Assembly: GCA_944387285.1 (NCBI GenBank)
Contig: CALXEH010000003.1
Location: forward strand, 1 to 64,000
DNA: 64,000 nt
From: an uncultured Oscillospiraceae bacterium
Lineage (GTDB): Bacteria > Bacillota > Clostridia > Oscillospirales > Oscillospiraceae
Reading direction: 5' to 3'
Part shown: positions 38,532 to 47,866 of the stretch, one piece after another
How positions within the stretch are numbered: position 1 is the stretch's first letter
Layout of the letters: each line of letters opens with the position of its first letter
Notes under the pieces: model-generated
The model's input: the letters and a program-made list of their open reading frames with translations, nothing else
Databases searched by the model: none
What the model was told of the DNA's origin: nothing
Made by a program: the position numbers and the translations under genes

Positions 38532-39484
38532 GGACAAAGCGCCGCGGCGGCCTCTCGCGCAGAGGCGCGGGAGAGGCCTTCACGCGATTTTTCCGGGGCC
38601 GTGCCGGCTCCGCCAGCGTGCCGACCAAGTTCATGACCTACTTCATCCTGACCGGCCTCGGCTTCGTGTTCATCTACCCGCTCATCTACATGATATCCGT
38701 CAGCCTCATGGACACGGCCGACCTGGTGGACGCCACGGTCAGCTGGGTGCCCACGCACTTCACGCTGGAGGGTTTCCGTAAGGCGGCGCGGACGCTGGAA
38801 TTCTGGGACGGGCTCAAGGACTCGCTCATTATGACGGTGATACCTGCGGGGCTCCAGACCCTGACCCTCGCCATGGCGGGCTACGGCCTGGCCAGATACC
38901 CCGTGCCCTTCAAGAAGTTCTGGATAGTCCTCGCGGTGTTCATCTTCCTCATCCCCAGCCAGGTGACCACCATACCGCGCTTCCTGCTTTTCAACACCTA
39001 CAAGCTGGTCGGCACGATCTGGCCCATGTACCTCATCTGCCTGCTGGGCCAGGGCATCAAGAGTTCCGTCTTCCTGCTCATCTACTACAACTACTTCAGC
39101 TCATATCCCAAGGCCATGGACGAGGCCGCCAAGATAGACGGCGCCGGGCCCTGGAAGATATTCTTCCGCATAGCCCTGCCCATGGCCAAGCCCGCGCTGG
39201 TGCTGACCTACCTGTTTTCCTTCATCTGGATATGGAACGACACCACGCAGATACCGCAGTATTCGACCGGGGCGGTCACGACCCTGCCGATGCACCTGCA
39301 GCAGTTCGTTGACGCCTTCAACAAGCTCTATTCCTCCTCCGGCGTGAGCACCGGCGGAGCGCTGAATGAATCCATACGCCTTGCCGGGACACTGCTGTCC
39401 ATACTCCCGCTCATCCTGCTCTATATCGTCATCCAGAAGCAGTTCGTGGAGAGCATCGAGAAGACCGGCATAACGGGAGAGTGA
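38528..39484 (+). CDS. CUT1 sugar ABC permease (second pair, UgpE/LplC type)
   Basis: A 318-residue membrane protein with six predicted transmembrane segments and EAA loop DEAAKIDGAGPWKIFFRI near residues 198-215. The ATG at 38528 overlaps the preceding stop (ATGA), with GGGAGG upstream; a longer in-frame reading starting inside the previous gene is rejected. It is followed directly by a lipoprotein glycosidase. Confidence 0.9.
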   Translation: MRTKRRGGLSRRGAGEAFTRFFRGRAGSASVPTKFMTYFILTGLGFVFIYPLIYMISVSLMDTADLVDATVSWVPTHFTLEGFRKAARTLEFWDGLKDSLIMTVIPAGLQTLTLAMAGYGLARYPVPFKKFWIVLAVFIFLIPSQVTTIPRFLLFNTYKLVGTIWPMYLICLLGQGIKSSVFLLIYYNYFSSYPKAMDEAAKIDGAGPWKIFFRIALPMAKPALVLTYLFSFIWIWNDTTQIPQYSTGAVTTLPMHLQQFVDAFNKLYSSSGVSTGGALNESIRLAGTLLSILPLILLYIVIQKQFVESIEKTGITGE

Positions 39485-39486
39485 CG

Positions 39487-42168
39487 ATGCGGAAGACCCT
39501 GATGCTGGCGGCGGCGATACTGCTCGCCGCTCTCTCTGCCTGCGGGACTGAGCCGCCGCAGGCGTTGGAAACGGCCCCGGCGGCGCTGGAGCTCGCCGGC
39601 CTGCCCTCGGACGGGCTCGCGCACGAGCCCTACGGCTGGGACAACCTCTACGGCAGCAAGGAAGTGCCTGAAAAATGGTGGCAGCGCAGCCCGAGGGACC
39701 CCAAAGCCGGGGAAGAAGTGGAGATAAACGTCTCCGTCGGGACATCCCTGAAAGATAAGGACATCTGGCTCGAGTGGACCTTGAACGGCGAGGCCAAGGA
39801 GCCGGTGGAGTGCCGCCACAGGGCGAACGTCAGCGTTGCCGGGGCCGAGCGGAGGCGCTGCACAGCGCAGCTCGGCAGCTTTGAAATGGGCGACCGGGTG
39901 GCGTACATCATCTGTGCCGGGACGGACGGCACGGCCGAAAAACAGCTCGGCATCTTTGAGTTTACGGTCAGCGAGTGGCTGCCGCTCGTGCCGGAGGCCG
40001 TGGAGCAGGGCCCGGACGGCGTCCTGCGCATCTGCGGCCGGGCCGGCTCGGCCGGGGCCGAGCTCACGGCGCGGCTCTCGGACGGGGTGCTGTCGCTGCT
40101 TGTGGAGGCCCCGCCGGACGATCTGCCGGAAGGAGGGCCGGAGCCCGCGCGCCTGCGTGACGGAGGGCTCGAGGCGGGCTTCAACGCGGATGGCTGCGCA
40201 TTTTCCTTGACGGAGGAAGGCCGCTGCCTGCTTGAACTCAGCGGCGGCATAGAGCTGCTCACGGACGGCAGCGCCGTGAGCGGGGTGCGCGTCACAGTGG
40301 CGGCCGGGCCGGACGAGGCCTTCTACGGTTTCGGCATGAGGTACGATTCGCTCGACCAGCGCGGCAAGGCTGTGGATATCTACTGCGTCAACTGGTACAC
40401 CCAGCAGCGCGGCGAGTCCTACACGCCCGTGCCCTTCTACTTCGTGCCCGATAAGTACGGCCTTTTTGTGGACAGCAGCTGTTATTCGCGCTTTGACATG
40501 TGCGCTGAGAGGGAAGATGCCTGCGTCGTGGAGGTGTATGCGGACGGCGGCGGACTCTGTGTGCCCTTTTACTTTATCACCGGCGATAACGCCGCCATCC
40601 TGTCCAAATACTCAGAGCTCGCGGGCAAGGCGGAACTGCCGCCGGCCTGGGCCTTCGGGCCCTGGATATCTGCCAACGAGTGGAACAGGCAGTCCGAGAT
40701 AATGGAGCAGCTGGACGCCGCCTTGGAAAACCGGATATCCACCAGCGTAATAGTCATCGAAGCCTGGAGCGACGAGGAGACCTTCTACATCTGGAACGAC
40801 GCAAAGTACGAGCCGAACGACGGCGCGGGCGCCTTCAGCCTGGACGACTTCAGCTTCAGCGGCAGATGGCCCGACCCGGCGGGCATGATCGACGAGCTGC
40901 ACGAGAACGGGATAAAGGTGCTGCTCTGGCAGATACCGGTGCTCAAATACTCGGCGACGGCACCGGCACAATCCATGCGCGACCAGTTCTACGCCGAGGA
41001 CATGGGCTATGTGCTGGGCCGCGAGGACGGCTCGGTCTACCGACTGCCCTCGGGCACCTGGTTCGGCAGCAGCCTCCTGGTGGACTTCACTGACCCCGAA
41101 GCGGCGGGCTGGTTTTTGGAAAAGCGGCGATATCTGATAGACGAGCTGGGCGTGGACGGTTTTAAGACCGACGGCGGCGAGTTCGTATGGGGCCGGGACG
41201 TCGCGGCCTCGAACGGGCTTTCGGGCCGCGAACTGCGCAACGCCTATCCGGACATCTATGCGCAGGCCTTCTATGACTTCATAAACGCCGACGGCAGCCA
41301 GCGCGTGACCTTCAGCCGCGCGGGCGGCAGCTCGATGCAGACGCACCCGCTGTGCTGGATAGGCGACCAGCTCTCGGACGAGCAAGCCTTCAAGTCCGCC
41401 ATCATTGCGGCCCAGAGCGCGTCCATGTCGGGCATCCCCTTCGTGGCCTGGGACATAGCCGGCTTCAGCGGCGACGTGCCCACAACAGAGCTGTATTGCC
41501 GCAGCGCGGCCCAGGCGGCCTTCTCGCCGGTCATGCAGCTGCACTCGGAGACCAGCGGCGACCCGGAGCCCAGCCAGGCCCGCACGCCCTGGAACATGGC
41601 CGAGCGCAAGGGCAGCGATACCTGCCTCGAGGTCTACAGGTTCTACGCCAACCTCAGGATGAACCTGCTGCCCTATATCTACTCCGAGGCGGCGTATTCA
41701 TGCGAGAGCGGCGAGCCGCTGATGCGCAGCATGGCCTACGAGTTCCCCGAAGACAGCAGGGCCGCAGACTATGAGTACCAGTACATGCTGGGCCGCAGCC
41801 TGCTCGTCGCGCCGGTCACGGATATCTCTGGCGGCAGGGTGGAGCTGTACCTGCCCGAGGGCGAGTGGTACGGCTTCTTCGACGGGGAACGCTATGAGCC
41901 GGGCGTGCATGTCATAGACTGCGGGCTGGACGAGATACCGGTCTTCGTGCGCGCCGGGGCGGTCATACCGCTCAACACCGCCGGAGGGCAGCTCGGCAGC
42001 TACGTCGGCAACGGCACGGAGGGCTATACCGACCTGAGCTTCCGCTTTTACTCGGAGCAGGCGGGCTGCGAATGGTACGACTACGTCACGGGCCGCAGCT
42101 ACGAGCTGCGCCTCTCGGGCGGTGAGACGCCGCCGTACAGCTGTGAGTATGTGGAGATGTTCCGCTGA
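39487..42168 (+). CDS. GH31 alpha-glycosidase, lipoprotein
   Basis: An 893-residue family 31 enzyme anchored outside the cell. The lipobox LLAALSAC places the lipidated cysteine at about residue 20. An Ig-like or carbohydrate-binding N-terminal region (about 30-180) precedes the beta-sandwich and barrel (PPAWAFGPWISANEWN near 395). The predicted nucleophile is Asp562 in FKTDGGEF and the acid/base Asp627 in CWIGDQ. It is a paralogue of the cytoplasmic GH31 at 20081. This one would trim the glycan at the surface before import, leaving the cytoplasmic enzyme to finish. Last gene of the locus. Confidence 0.9.
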   Translation: MRKTLMLAAAILLAALSACGTEPPQALETAPAALELAGLPSDGLAHEPYGWDNLYGSKEVPEKWWQRSPRDPKAGEEVEINVSVGTSLKDKDIWLEWTLNGEAKEPVECRHRANVSVAGAERRRCTAQLGSFEMGDRVAYIICAGTDGTAEKQLGIFEFTVSEWLPLVPEAVEQGPDGVLRICGRAGSAGAELTARLSDGVLSLLVEAPPDDLPEGGPEPARLRDGGLEAGFNADGCAFSLTEEGRCLLELSGGIELLTDGSAVSGVRVTVAAGPDEAFYGFGMRYDSLDQRGKAVDIYCVNWYTQQRGESYTPVPFYFVPDKYGLFVDSSCYSRFDMCAEREDACVVEVYADGGGLCVPFYFITGDNAAILSKYSELAGKAELPPAWAFGPWISANEWNRQSEIMEQLDAALENRISTSVIVIEAWSDEETFYIWNDAKYEPNDGAGAFSLDDFSFSGRWPDPAGMIDELHENGIKVLLWQIPVLKYSATAPAQSMRDQFYAEDMGYVLGREDGSVYRLPSGTWFGSSLLVDFTDPEAAGWFLEKRRYLIDELGVDGFKTDGGEFVWGRDVAASNGLSGRELRNAYPDIYAQAFYDFINADGSQRVTFSRAGGSSMQTHPLCWIGDQLSDEQAFKSAIIAAQSASMSGIPFVAWDIAGFSGDVPTTELYCRSAAQAAFSPVMQLHSETSGDPEPSQARTPWNMAERKGSDTCLEVYRFYANLRMNLLPYIYSEAAYSCESGEPLMRSMAYEFPEDSRAADYEYQYMLGRSLLVAPVTDISGGRVELYLPEGEWYGFFDGERYEPGVHVIDCGLDEIPVFVRAGAVIPLNTAGGQLGSYVGNGTEGYTDLSFRFYSEQAGCEWYDYVTGRSYELRLSGGETPPYSCEYVEMFR

Positions 42169-42190
42169 GGGGGCAGCGGAGGGAAAAAGG

Positions 42191-42220
42191 GCCGCGGGCG
42201 CTTTGCGCCCGCGGCTTTTT
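42191..42220. terminator. bidirectional terminator
   Basis: A perfect 11-bp GC-rich stem (42191-42201 with 42205-42215) with a TTT loop is flanked by AAAAA on the left and TTTTT on the right. It ends the glycoside locus on the plus strand and the UbiD operon on the minus strand, whose stop codon abuts it. Confidence 0.9.
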
Positions 42221-43560
42221 CAGCGTATGTCGTAATTTGAAGGCTCCACGGGCTGGAAGCTCACCCGGGTGTACTCGGGCGGCTTGGGCACGGGATAGGT
42301 GCAGTCAAAGCCCATCTTCGCCGCCACATTGCCGCGTACCACGGGGTTGAGCTCGTGCCCGAAGGCGCCGGGGATGATGACTATATCCTTAGCCGGGTCG
42401 CAGCGCGTGCACAGGGCGCGCTCGACGTCCTCGGCGTCGTAGATGTCCACGTCGCTGTTCACCACCGTCACCATCTGCAGGTCAGAAAAGGCCGCGAAGG
42501 CCGCCATTATCGCGTTCTTCGCCAGGCCGTTCGCCGGCGGGTCCATCTGCAGCACCACATGGTAGTGGCTGCCGCCGTGGGTCATGTAGACGTCCTTGAG
42601 GCCCTTGACCTGGCGGCTTATCGTGCGGAACAGGTTCGCCTCGATGCCCAGGCCCTGGCCGTTCCAGACCTCCTTGCCCGGGTGGAGCGTGCTGATGATG
42701 GGCTCGCGCCGCGTGGACATGTGCTTTATCCGCACCACCCAGCGGTCGGCGCGCGTGGCGTAGTAGCCGCTGACCTCGCCGAAGGGCCCCTCTGGCTCGC
42801 GCACATGGGGCAGTATCTCCGCTTCCATGACGAGCTCGGCGTCAGCCACGGACTCCACGCCCACCGTGATGCCCGGGCACAGCCGCGCAGGCTCGCCCAG
42901 CAGGTAAGAGGCCACGGCCAGCTCATCCACGTCTATGGGCGCGGCGGAGCTCGGCGTCGTCGCGGCGACGAAATAGGCCGGGTGCACGCCGTTGTTTATG
43001 CTTATCTCCAGCGGCTCGCCGCGGGCTTCGGCGCGCTCATAGTAGTCGCGCAGGTGCCGGCCCGCGTCCATGAGCAGGCCCAGCCTGTCGCGGCCCGTGA
43101 CCATGAGGCGGTGCACAGAGGTGTTGCGCACGCTCGTGTCCGGGTCCTTGGCGATGATGACGCAGTTTGAAAAGTAGGGCCCGCCGTCGAGCAGCGCGTG
43201 GGTGGGGACGGGTATCCGGCCCAGGTCGGGCTCGGGAAAGCAGACCTCGCGGCAGGGCGCGTCCTCCACCACTACCGGCGCGACGGGCGCGGAGCGCAGC
43301 GAGTCCACCGCATCGGCAAACAGCCAGGGTATGTCCGCCGCAGGGCGGTCGAATATCGCCGCCACGTTCTCGCGGCTCCACCACCAGCCGGTGGTGAGGG
43401 GGTAGTCGTAGCCCTTGACCTTCTCAAAGAGCAGGGCCTTGCCGCCCTCGAGCTTAGCGCTCAGGCCGGAGAGCTCGTGCACAGCGTCCACCGGCGTCAG
43501 CACGCGGGAGAGCCGGCCGGCGGCCTCCAGCTTGTCCAGGCAGTATCTCATATCCTTCAT
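42220..43560 (-). CDS. UbiD family decarboxylase
   Basis: A 446-residue member of the UbiD family, which uses prenylated FMN for reversible decarboxylation of aromatic or alpha,beta-unsaturated acids. Family features include EGPFGEVSGYY (about residues 258-268), HMSTRREPI and the C-terminal NSDVDIYDAEDVERAL segment. AAAGGAG precedes the ATG. Its partner UbiX lies 13 bases upstream in the same operon. The natural substrate cannot be read from the sequence. The neighbouring CoA-transferase, 2-oxoacid oxidoreductase and carboxylate transporter suggest an organic-acid pathway rather than ubiquinone synthesis, which anaerobes of this sort lack. Confidence 0.9.
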   Translation of the reverse strand: MKDMRYCLDKLEAAGRLSRVLTPVDAVHELSGLSAKLEGGKALLFEKVKGYDYPLTTGWWWSRENVAAIFDRPAADIPWLFADAVDSLRSAPVAPVVVEDAPCREVCFPEPDLGRIPVPTHALLDGGPYFSNCVIIAKDPDTSVRNTSVHRLMVTGRDRLGLLMDAGRHLRDYYERAEARGEPLEISINNGVHPAYFVAATTPSSAAPIDVDELAVASYLLGEPARLCPGITVGVESVADAELVMEAEILPHVREPEGPFGEVSGYYATRADRWVVRIKHMSTRREPIISTLHPGKEVWNGQGLGIEANLFRTISRQVKGLKDVYMTHGGSHYHVVLQMDPPANGLAKNAIMAAFAAFSDLQMVTVVNSDVDIYDAEDVERALCTRCDPAKDIVIIPGAFGHELNPVVRGNVAAKMGFDCTYPVPKPPEYTRVSFQPVEPSNYDIR

Positions 43561-43573
43561 AGCATATCTCCTT

Positions 43574-44146
43574 TCAGCCGCCGCCCCAGGGCCTGAAGCC
43601 GGGCGGTGTCAGCCCAAACTGCATCAGCGCCTTGCCAAGCACATGGTCGGCGGCGTCGTCCAGGCTCTCGGGCCGGCAGTAATAGGTCAGCATGGGCGGC
43701 ACGATGGCGCAGCCGGCTTCGGCGGCGGCCAGCATATTTTTGATGTGTATGATGCCCAGCGGCGTCTCGCGCGGCATGAGCACCACCCGCCGCCCCTCCT
43801 TGAGGCACACGTCCGCCGCGCGCACCAGCAGGTTTTCCGTATAGCCGTGCGCCACCGCCGAGAGCGTCTTCATGCTGCACGGGGCGACGATCATGCCGTC
43901 CGTCGGGAAGGAGCCGCTGGCGACTTCGGCAGCCATGTCCTCAGGCTCGTACCAGCGGTCGGCGAGCGCGCGTACTTCCCCGGGCGCGGGCTGGCCTTCC
44001 AGCGCGAGGTTCCGCTCGGCCGCGCGGCTCATTATAAGCAAAGTCTCTACACCCTCCATGCCGCGCAGTATGCCGAGCAGGCGAACGCCCAGTGAAACGC
44101 CGTCCGCGCCGCTTATGCCCACTATTATCCTCTTTCCACCGCTCAT
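43574..44146 (-). CDS. ubiX: UbiX flavin prenyltransferase
   Basis: A 190-residue flavoprotein of the UbiX/Pad1 family that makes prenylated FMN for UbiD. The N-terminal IIVGISGADGVSLGVRLL, the central IVAPCSMKTLSAVAHG and the MPRETPLGIIHIKNM segment are all typical. It stands between the CoA-transferase and UbiD genes in one minus-strand transcript, so the cofactor maker and user are made together. Confidence 0.93.
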   Translation of the reverse strand: MSGGKRIIVGISGADGVSLGVRLLGILRGMEGVETLLIMSRAAERNLALEGQPAPGEVRALADRWYEPEDMAAEVASGSFPTDGMIVAPCSMKTLSAVAHGYTENLLVRAADVCLKEGRRVVLMPRETPLGIIHIKNMLAAAEAGCAIVPPMLTYYCRPESLDDAADHVLGKALMQFGLTPPGFRPWGGG

Positions 44147-44176
44147 ACGCGCACCTCGCTTCCCGTCAAACCGCGC

Positions 44177-45736
44177 TCAGGCCTCGCCGAGGCCCATCTT
44201 CCCGGGCTGGAAGAGCCGCGCATCCATCTCGTGCAGGTCCTCCGCAATGACGGGCCGGAACTCCATCTTGCCCAGCACGTCCCGCTCGAGGTCAACGCCA
44301 GGCGCGATCTCGGTGAGGGTCAGCTTGCCGTCAATGACCCGGAACACGGCGCGCTCGGTTATGAACATGACGTCCTGGCCTGTCTGCGCGGCGTACTGCC
44401 CGGAGAAGGTGATGTGCTCGAGGGCCTTCTTGAACTTTATGCCGTCGCCGTCGCGGCGGATGACGAGCTTTCCGTCCTCCACGGCAATGTCGGTCTTGCC
44501 GGAGGTGAAGGAGAAGGCGAAACGCACCCTGGGCGTGTTCTGGGAGATGTTCACGAAGCCGCCGGGGCCGACGCAGCGCCCGCTGAATTTGGAGACGTTC
44601 ACGCTGCCGCAGGGGTCGGCTTCGGCGCAGCCGAGCACGGTGAGGTCAAGCCCGCCGCCGTCGTAGGTGGTGAACATGTCGGCGGAGCGGGAGATGGAGT
44701 CCGGGTTCACAGACGCGCCGAAGAGCGGCCCGTCGAGCGGCACGCCGCCGTAGATGCCCGTCTCGAGCGAGAGCGTCAGCTGCCCGCTCAGGCCCTCCTC
44801 GTTCGCCACGTTGGCGACGGAGGCGGGGATGCCTATGCCGAGGTTCACCAGCATGCCGTGGCGCAGCTCCATGGCCGCGCGGCGGGCGATGACCTTCTTG
44901 AAGTTCAGCGGCAGGGGAGCGACGCCCTGGCCGTCCGGCATGCGGATGTCGCCAGTCAGCTGCGGGGAGTATTCCAGGGCGACGTTGTCCTGCTTTTCCG
45001 CGCGGACGATGTAGTCCACATAGGACTTGTGGATGAGCACCTGCTTGGGGTCGAGCGAGCCGGGCCTCACTATCTCGTTCACCTCGACGATGACGGTGCC
45101 GCCGTTGTTGTGGACGGCGGCGGCCAGCTCGAGCAGGTCGCTGCGTATGGGCTCGCCCTGGGCGGAGATGTTGCCGTCCTCATCTGCGTAGCTGGCGTGG
45201 AGGATGCAGGCGTCTATCTTGAAGGCCTTATAGAAGAGGTAGTCCTTGCCGTCTATCTGCATGAGGCGGACGATCTCCCGGCCCTGCTCCTTGGCCCTGT
45301 CGTTTATGCGGCAGCCCTCCTGCCTGGGGTCGGCGTAGGTGCCGAGGCCGACGTGGGTGATGATGCCCGGCCTGTGGCCGCCGATGGCCGCCATGAGCTG
45401 GCCGTAGATGCCGAGCGGCATGGTGTAGGCGGCGATCCTGTTCTCACTGCAGGCCCGGCCTATGGCGGGCGACATGCGCAGGTGCGAGGCGATGAGCGTG
45501 TCGATGATGCCCTCGTCCTTTATCTTGGACAGGCCGCAGCCGTCCTCGCGGAAGTCTCCGGGCGCGACGCCGGAGACGATGGTCAGGGCCTTGGGCGTGC
45601 CCTTGGTGCGGAAGCTCTCACCCATGGCGTCGAGGATGGTGTCTGGGGAAGCGAAAGCGCCGAAGCCGCTCACGCCGAGCGTCATGCCGTCGCGCATGAG
45701 CCCCGCAGCCTCGGCGGCGCTGATTATCTTGGCCAT
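44177..45736 (-). CDS. acyl-CoA:carboxylate CoA-transferase (family I)
   Basis: A 519-residue family I CoA-transferase in which the alpha-like and beta-like halves are fused, as in propionate/YdiF-type enzymes. The N-terminal half begins with KIISAAEAAGLMRDG and GVSGFG; the C-terminal half holds NLGIGIPASVAN and LETGIYGG with the likely catalytic Glu at about residue 328. It would move CoA between an acyl-CoA made by the upstream ferredoxin oxidoreductase and an acid substrate. TTCCTCC on the opposite strand gives a good ribosome site. A hairpin with T-rich tail separates it from the oxidoreductase genes. Confidence 0.88.
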   Translation of the reverse strand: MAKIISAAEAAGLMRDGMTLGVSGFGAFASPDTILDAMGESFRTKGTPKALTIVSGVAPGDFREDGCGLSKIKDEGIIDTLIASHLRMSPAIGRACSENRIAAYTMPLGIYGQLMAAIGGHRPGIITHVGLGTYADPRQEGCRINDRAKEQGREIVRLMQIDGKDYLFYKAFKIDACILHASYADEDGNISAQGEPIRSDLLELAAAVHNNGGTVIVEVNEIVRPGSLDPKQVLIHKSYVDYIVRAEKQDNVALEYSPQLTGDIRMPDGQGVAPLPLNFKKVIARRAAMELRHGMLVNLGIGIPASVANVANEEGLSGQLTLSLETGIYGGVPLDGPLFGASVNPDSISRSADMFTTYDGGGLDLTVLGCAEADPCGSVNVSKFSGRCVGPGGFVNISQNTPRVRFAFSFTSGKTDIAVEDGKLVIRRDGDGIKFKKALEHITFSGQYAAQTGQDVMFITERAVFRVIDGKLTLTEIAPGVDLERDVLGKMEFRPVIAEDLHEMDARLFQPGKMGLGEA

Positions 45737-45749
45737 TTTGTTCCTCCTG

Positions 45750-45796
45750 AAATAAAATGTGCGGGCCGCACAGTCTGAGGGCTGAGGGCCCGCACG
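45750..45796 (-). terminator. possible terminator within minus-strand operon
   Basis: A 9-bp inverted repeat (45759-45767 with 45788-45796) with a 20-base loop is followed, on the minus strand, by ATTTTATTTC. It lies after the oxidoreductase beta gene and before the CoA-transferase. It may partly end transcription and lower expression of the CoA-transferase and UbiX/UbiD genes. Confidence 0.45.
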
Positions 45797-45803
45797 GGTC
45801 TGC

Positions 45804-46673
45804 TCACACGAGGCAGTCGAGCTCGGCGAGGCGGCAGAGCGTCTCGTAGCGGCCCTTGGCCTCGGCGATGATGCGCTCGCGTATCTCGGCGGTCACGCGG
45901 CCGAAGCGCTTCTGCGCGTCAAGGTAGTCGTTTATGAGCGCGAAGTCGGCGGGTTTCTGGTTTATCGTGATCTTGCCGTTTTCCCGCTCGAACTGGAGCC
46001 AGGCGCCGCTCTTCACGGCGAGCTTGGCGACCTCTATGGTCTGGCTGGTGGGGAACTTCCAGCCGGAAGGGCAGGGGGCGAGCACATGGATGAAGCAGGG
46101 GCCGTCCTTCTCGGAGGCCTTCTTGAGCTTGCGCTTGAAGTCGGGGATGTTGCCGACGGAGGCCGTGGCCTGGTATGCCAGCGGCGTGTGCAGGAGCATG
46201 AAGTCGATGTTCTTCGCGGACTCCTTCTTGCCGGTGGGCGTGGTCTTGGTGGAGGCGCCGAGCGTCGTGGCGCTGGAGCGCTGGTTGCCGGTGTTCATGT
46301 AGGCCTCGTTGTTGTAGCAGATGAACACAGCCTTGTGCCCGCGCTCGATGGCGCCGGAGAGCGACTGCAGGCCTATGTCGAAGGTGCCGCCGTCGCCGGC
46401 GAAGCCCATGACGGTGACGTCGTCCATGCCGCGTATCTTCAGCGCCTCGGAGACGCCGGAGGCAAAGGCGGGCAGACTCATGAGCACGGTCTGCACCGAG
46501 GGGATGCCCCAGCCGGTCTCATCGCCGCTGCCGGTGAGTATGGCAGAGCAGCTCGGAGGGGTCATGGTGATGGTCCTGGGGCCGAGGGTATCCAGCGCGG
46601 CGCGGCCGATGAGCTCCATCGGGCAGCCCTGGCAGGTGGTCAGGCCCTTGCTTAACAGGTCGAGTTCAGGCAT
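45804..46673 (-). CDS. 2-oxoacid:ferredoxin oxidoreductase, beta subunit
   Basis: A 289-residue thiamine-diphosphate subunit. The N-terminal CQGCPM and central MGFAGDGGTFDIG (ThDP-Mg binding, about residues 93-105) followed by YNNEAYMNTGNQRS are typical of pyruvate-type oxidoreductase beta subunits, as is PCPSGW near 190. It starts inside the end of the alpha gene (8-base overlap). With the gamma, delta and alpha genes upstream it makes a four-subunit enzyme that oxidises a 2-oxoacid to acyl-CoA and reduces ferredoxin. Pyruvate, a branched-chain or an aryl 2-oxoacid are all possible. Confidence 0.9.
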   Translation of the reverse strand: MPELDLLSKGLTTCQGCPMELIGRAALDTLGPRTITMTPPSCSAILTGSGDETGWGIPSVQTVLMSLPAFASGVSEALKIRGMDDVTVMGFAGDGGTFDIGLQSLSGAIERGHKAVFICYNNEAYMNTGNQRSSATTLGASTKTTPTGKKESAKNIDFMLLHTPLAYQATASVGNIPDFKRKLKKASEKDGPCFIHVLAPCPSGWKFPTSQTIEVAKLAVKSGAWLQFERENGKITINQKPADFALINDYLDAQKRFGRVTAEIRERIIAEAKGRYETLCRLAELDCLV

Positions 46674-47865
46674 TGTATCTCACCTCATCTTCCTTCAGGT
46701 CTATCCAAATGGGCTCGTCGCAGACAGCGCCGGCACTGCCGAGGGCCTCGGCGCGCTCGATGACGTCCTCCACGGTCTGCTCCCAGATATCCCTGCCGCC
46801 CAGGCCGGCGACGAAGGGATAGGCGTTCGCGCCGAGCTTCGCCAGGCGCAGGCAGGAGAGCACTTCCTCGTACAGCGGGCCGAAGGAGCCCATGCCGGAA
46901 ACGCGGTCGATGACCGCCACGTTCTTCGCGCCCTTGAGGGCCTCGGCCAGCTCCTTGTAGGGGAAGGGCCTGAACGCGGCTACGCGGGCCACGCCGACCT
47001 TCCTGCCGGCGGCGCGCAGCTCGTTTACGACGTGCTTCACGGTGCCGGACATGGAGCCCATGCAGACGACGACGGTGTCGGCATCCTCGGTCTCGTGGCA
47101 CATGACGCGGCCGTACCTGCGGCCGAAGAGGCCGGCGAATTCCTCAAAGCGCTCGTCGAGCACCTTCGCGGCGGAGCGCATGCCTATGTCCTGGGACCTC
47201 TTGAGCTCCGTGAAGATGGCGGGGGAGGTCAGGTTGTTCATGGCGTAGGGCAGGTCCGGGTCGAGCGTGGCGTTCACGGGCACGAAGTCCTTCACGAAGC
47301 GCCCGGCCTCCTCCTCGGTGGGCACGTCCACGGGCTCGGTGAGGTGAGAGCAGAAGAAACCGTCGATATCCACCATCGTCGGGGTGAGCACTCGCTCGTC
47401 CTCGCTGGTGCGGTAGGCTATCATGACAAAGTCCAGGGCTTCCTGAGGGCTAGCGGCGAAAAGCTGTATCCAGCCCTGGTCGCGCTGGGTCATGATGTCG
47501 GAGTGGTCGCACCAGAGGCTCATCGGCCCGGGGATGGCGCGGCTGACGACGGCCATGACTATCGGCAGGCGGGAGGCGGCGGCGGTGCCCGTGACCTCGT
47601 GCATGAGCGCAAGGCCGTGGGAGGCGCTCGCCGTGAAGGTGCGCACGCCGGTGGACGAGGCGCCTATGAGCGAGCTGAGCGCGGAGTGCTCGGACTCCAC
47701 GGTGATGTAGGTGGCGTCGTACTGCTTCGTGTCGATGAGCGAGGAGATCGTCTCGACTATCGGGGTCTGCGGCGTGATGGGGTAGGCCGCGACGAGCTGT
47801 ACCTTCGAGCGCATGACGCCGTGCGCTATGGCGGCGTTGCCGTCCAGGGCTTTTATGACGCCCAT
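46666..47865 (-). CDS. 2-oxoacid:ferredoxin oxidoreductase, alpha subunit
   Basis: A 399-residue subunit with the pyruvate:ferredoxin oxidoreductase N-terminal domain (DGNAAIAHGVM, QLVAAYPITPQTPIVETISS, TVESEHSALSS) and the following transketolase-C-like domain II (VVCMGSMSGTVKHVV near 270). The YPITPQTPI motif is common to pyruvate-type members. Its ATG follows the delta stop by one base. It gives no direct hint about the 2-oxoacid used. Confidence 0.9.
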   Translation of the reverse strand: MGVIKALDGNAAIAHGVMRSKVQLVAAYPITPQTPIVETISSLIDTKQYDATYITVESEHSALSSLIGASSTGVRTFTASASHGLALMHEVTGTAAASRLPIVMAVVSRAIPGPMSLWCDHSDIMTQRDQGWIQLFAASPQEALDFVMIAYRTSEDERVLTPTMVDIDGFFCSHLTEPVDVPTEEEAGRFVKDFVPVNATLDPDLPYAMNNLTSPAIFTELKRSQDIGMRSAAKVLDERFEEFAGLFGRRYGRVMCHETEDADTVVVCMGSMSGTVKHVVNELRAAGRKVGVARVAAFRPFPYKELAEALKGAKNVAVIDRVSGMGSFGPLYEEVLSCLRLAKLGANAYPFVAGLGGRDIWEQTVEDVIERAEALGSAGAVCDEPIWIDLKEDEVRYNA

Positions 47866-47866
47866 A

